Source: Pseudomonadota bacterium
GTDB taxonomy: Bacteria; Pseudomonadota; Alphaproteobacteria; Rhodospirillales; Magnetospirillaceae
Reading direction: 5' to 3'
Length of the DNA stretch: 64,000 nucleotides
Assembly: GCA_021793155.1 (NCBI GenBank)
Contig: JAJYTF010000003.1
Span: forward strand, 124,001 to 188,000
The translations under genes and the position numbers were made by a program. The notes beneath the pieces are model-generated. The model ran no database searches, was not told the DNA's origin, and saw only the letters and a program-made list of their open reading frames with translations. This document shows, piece after piece, positions 62,983 through 64,000 of this stretch (positions within the stretch are counted from its first letter, which is position 1; each line of letters begins with the position of its first letter).

Positions 62983-63110
62983 AAAAGGGCCGACGGTCGG
63001 CGCGCGGAGCGGGTTTCGGAATGCGGAGGCAGCGCCGCTTGACCAGGCTCAAAGCCGCCCGCCGGCCTGCGGGTTTATTTCCGTAGGCGGTACTACAGCG
63101 GAGAGTCGCC

Positions 63111-63185
63111 ATGACCGAGAATGCCTTCGATCCGTCAGATCACCAGTCGGGGCAGGGCGTCTGCCCGGGGATTGGCGGAAGATGA
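63111..63185 (+). CDS. 24-residue ORF translationally coupled to a cytochrome c gene
   Basis: ATG at 63111 follows GCGGAGAG at good spacing; the frame ends in TGA overlapping the start of the next gene (ATGA). The product MTENAFDPSDHQSGQGVCPG ends IGGR and has one Cys. It may be a leader peptide that couples translation, or a tiny protein. Function is unknown. Confidence 0.5.
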   Translation: MTENAFDPSDHQSGQGVCPGIGGR

Positions 63186-63643
63186 GGAACCGACTGGCCC
63201 TTGCCGCCATTGCCCTGTGGGTCCTGACGCTCGCTGCGGCGGCCATCGTCTTCATCCGCGGCAACACCGTGCCCAGCCCCGATGGCCGCACCACGGTCCT
63301 GGTGCAACCCGGCGAGCGGGAGTTCGTGCTCGACGAGATGAGAAGCCTGCTGGTCGCCGTCCGCGACATCGAAGACGGCATCATTCGCGACGACAAGGCC
63401 AAGGTGGCGGCAGCGGCTCGCACCGTGGGCATGGCGGCCGCACACGACGCGGCGCCGGCCCTGATGGCCAAGCTGCCGCTGGACTTCAAGGGCCTCGCCC
63501 TGCCGCTGCACCGGGGCTTCGACGAACTGGCGGCCGCGGCGGAGCACGGCGAACCGGCACCCGCGCTGACCGCCAGGCTGACCGGGCAACTGGACCGCTG
63601 CGTCGCCTGCCATGCGGCGTACCGCCTGGGGGTGTCGCAGTGA
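63182..63643 (+). CDS. Membrane-anchored c-type cytochrome (cytochrome c'-like)
   Basis: 153 residues with an N-terminal anchor or signal (NRLALAAIALWVLTLAAAAI), a helical domain and a C-terminal heme site in LDRCVACHAAYRLG. The C-terminal CXXCH and all-helical layout are like cytochrome c' proteins, which bind NO or act in electron transfer. It starts within the stop of the 24-residue ORF and lies downstream of the cupredoxin unit. Confidence 0.8.
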   Translation: MRNRLALAAIALWVLTLAAAAIVFIRGNTVPSPDGRTTVLVQPGEREFVLDEMRSLLVAVRDIEDGIIRDDKAKVAAAARTVGMAAAHDAAPALMAKLPLDFKGLALPLHRGFDELAAAAEHGEPAPALTARLTGQLDRCVACHAAYRLGVSQ

Positions 63644-63794
63644 CGGGACTTGACCGGCGATAGAGCTCGTACCAAGCTTCTCTTCAACAAAGACGGCAGG
63701 AGCGGCGGCGGTGAATCGCGCCGATGTTTCCGCCCGTCTCACTTGAGAAAAAGGCCGCCACTGACATTGAGACGGCAGCCGGGGGAGAGGCACG

Positions 63795-64000
63795 ATGCTG
63801 AGGAAAAGTCTTGGCGCATTGTGCGCCGTTCTTATGTGTTTTTCCGGTCTGGCCAGCGCTGCCGAGGTGCCGAGTGAAATAAAAATCGGTACGCTGTACG
63901 CCTCTTCCGGCAACTATGCCGGTGTTTCCATGGCCCAGTATTCCGGCCTCAAAATCTGGGTCGATCAGAAGAACGCCGAGGGCGGGGTCTTCGTCAAACC
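63795..64000 (+). CDS. LivK-like periplasmic substrate-binding protein (3' end outside window)
   Basis: Only the first 68 residues are visible. A signal peptide (MLRKSLGALCAVLMCFSGLA) is followed by VPSEIKIGTLYASSGNYAGV and LKIWVDQKNAEGGV, the start of the branched-chain-amino-acid-type binding fold (Peripla_BP_6). GGGGGAGAGG precedes the ATG. Transporter partners lie outside the window. Confidence 0.85.
   Translation, partial: MLRKSLGALCAVLMCFSGLASAAEVPSEIKIGTLYASSGNYAGVSMAQYSGLKIWVDQKNAEGGVFVK

Noticed and set aside
62983-63005. A possible minus-strand terminator (GCCGA-CCG-TCGGC followed by T5)
   Set aside because: The stem is only five bp and no minus-strand gene ends here.

Overview
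The window is GC-rich, densely packed chromosomal DNA and reads as an alphaproteobacterium, probably of the Rhodospirillales (Magnetospirillum-like) type. This is inferred from gene content: an alphaproteobacterial Usg protein, groES-groEL under a CIRCE operator, the prkA-yeaH-spoVR trio, a NodT-type outer-membrane lipoprotein and many sensory proteins. No rRNA, tRNA, phage, CRISPR array or intact transposase was seen. Both ends cut through genes: a SpoIIE-type phosphatase at the left and a LivK-like binding protein at the right.

Layout: 1-9.4 kb holds signalling and stress genes (SpoIIE phosphatase, TPR methyltransferase, prfC, a histidine kinase followed by a LuxR-type regulator, an ECF sigma factor and a hemerythrin). 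A small terminal-inverted-repeat element lies at 7563-7753. 9.7-13 kb is a translationally coupled glycosyltransferase-egtB-egtD operon (ergothioneine). 13-18 kb holds an orphan receiver, groESL, usg, a TVP38 membrane protein and a family 2 glycosyltransferase. 18.3-24.6 kb is prkA-yeaH-spoVR plus a globin-coupled chemoreceptor that seems to lack its heme ligand. 24.7-34 kb holds a YedY-like molybdoenzyme with a frameshifted cytochrome b partner, a DUF2652 protein, a fabI / acyl-CoA synthetase-GNAT pair, and a cytochrome c peroxidase coupled to a histidine kinase.

34-41.5 kb holds a shortened allophanate-hydrolase-like amidase, an HtrA protease, and an operon of rtcB with a single protein fusing nicotinate phosphoribosyltransferase to archease, the activator of RtcB. 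A Crp/Fnr regulator is divergent from it. This fusion operon is the most striking item in the window. 41.6-47.6 kb holds Hsp20, a DUF1059 protein and a five-gene tetR-controlled ABC-type tripartite efflux operon in which each gene overlaps the next. 48-57.3 kb holds a peptide ABC importer, a GntR regulator and a signal-less gamma-glutamyltransferase, followed by S-formylglutathione hydrolase; together these suggest use of glutathione or gamma-glutamyl peptides. 57.6-64 kb holds two coupled oxidoreductases, a fluoroacetate-dehalogenase-like hydrolase, small membrane proteins, an ECF sigma factor with a periplasmic protein and a cupredoxin, and a c-type cytochrome preceded by a coupled 24-codon ORF.

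Several dispersed palindromic repeats punctuate the intergenic spaces. Start codons were assigned from Shine-Dalgarno sequences, overlaps and expected protein length. All functions are read from sequence motifs and family knowledge; no database search was run.
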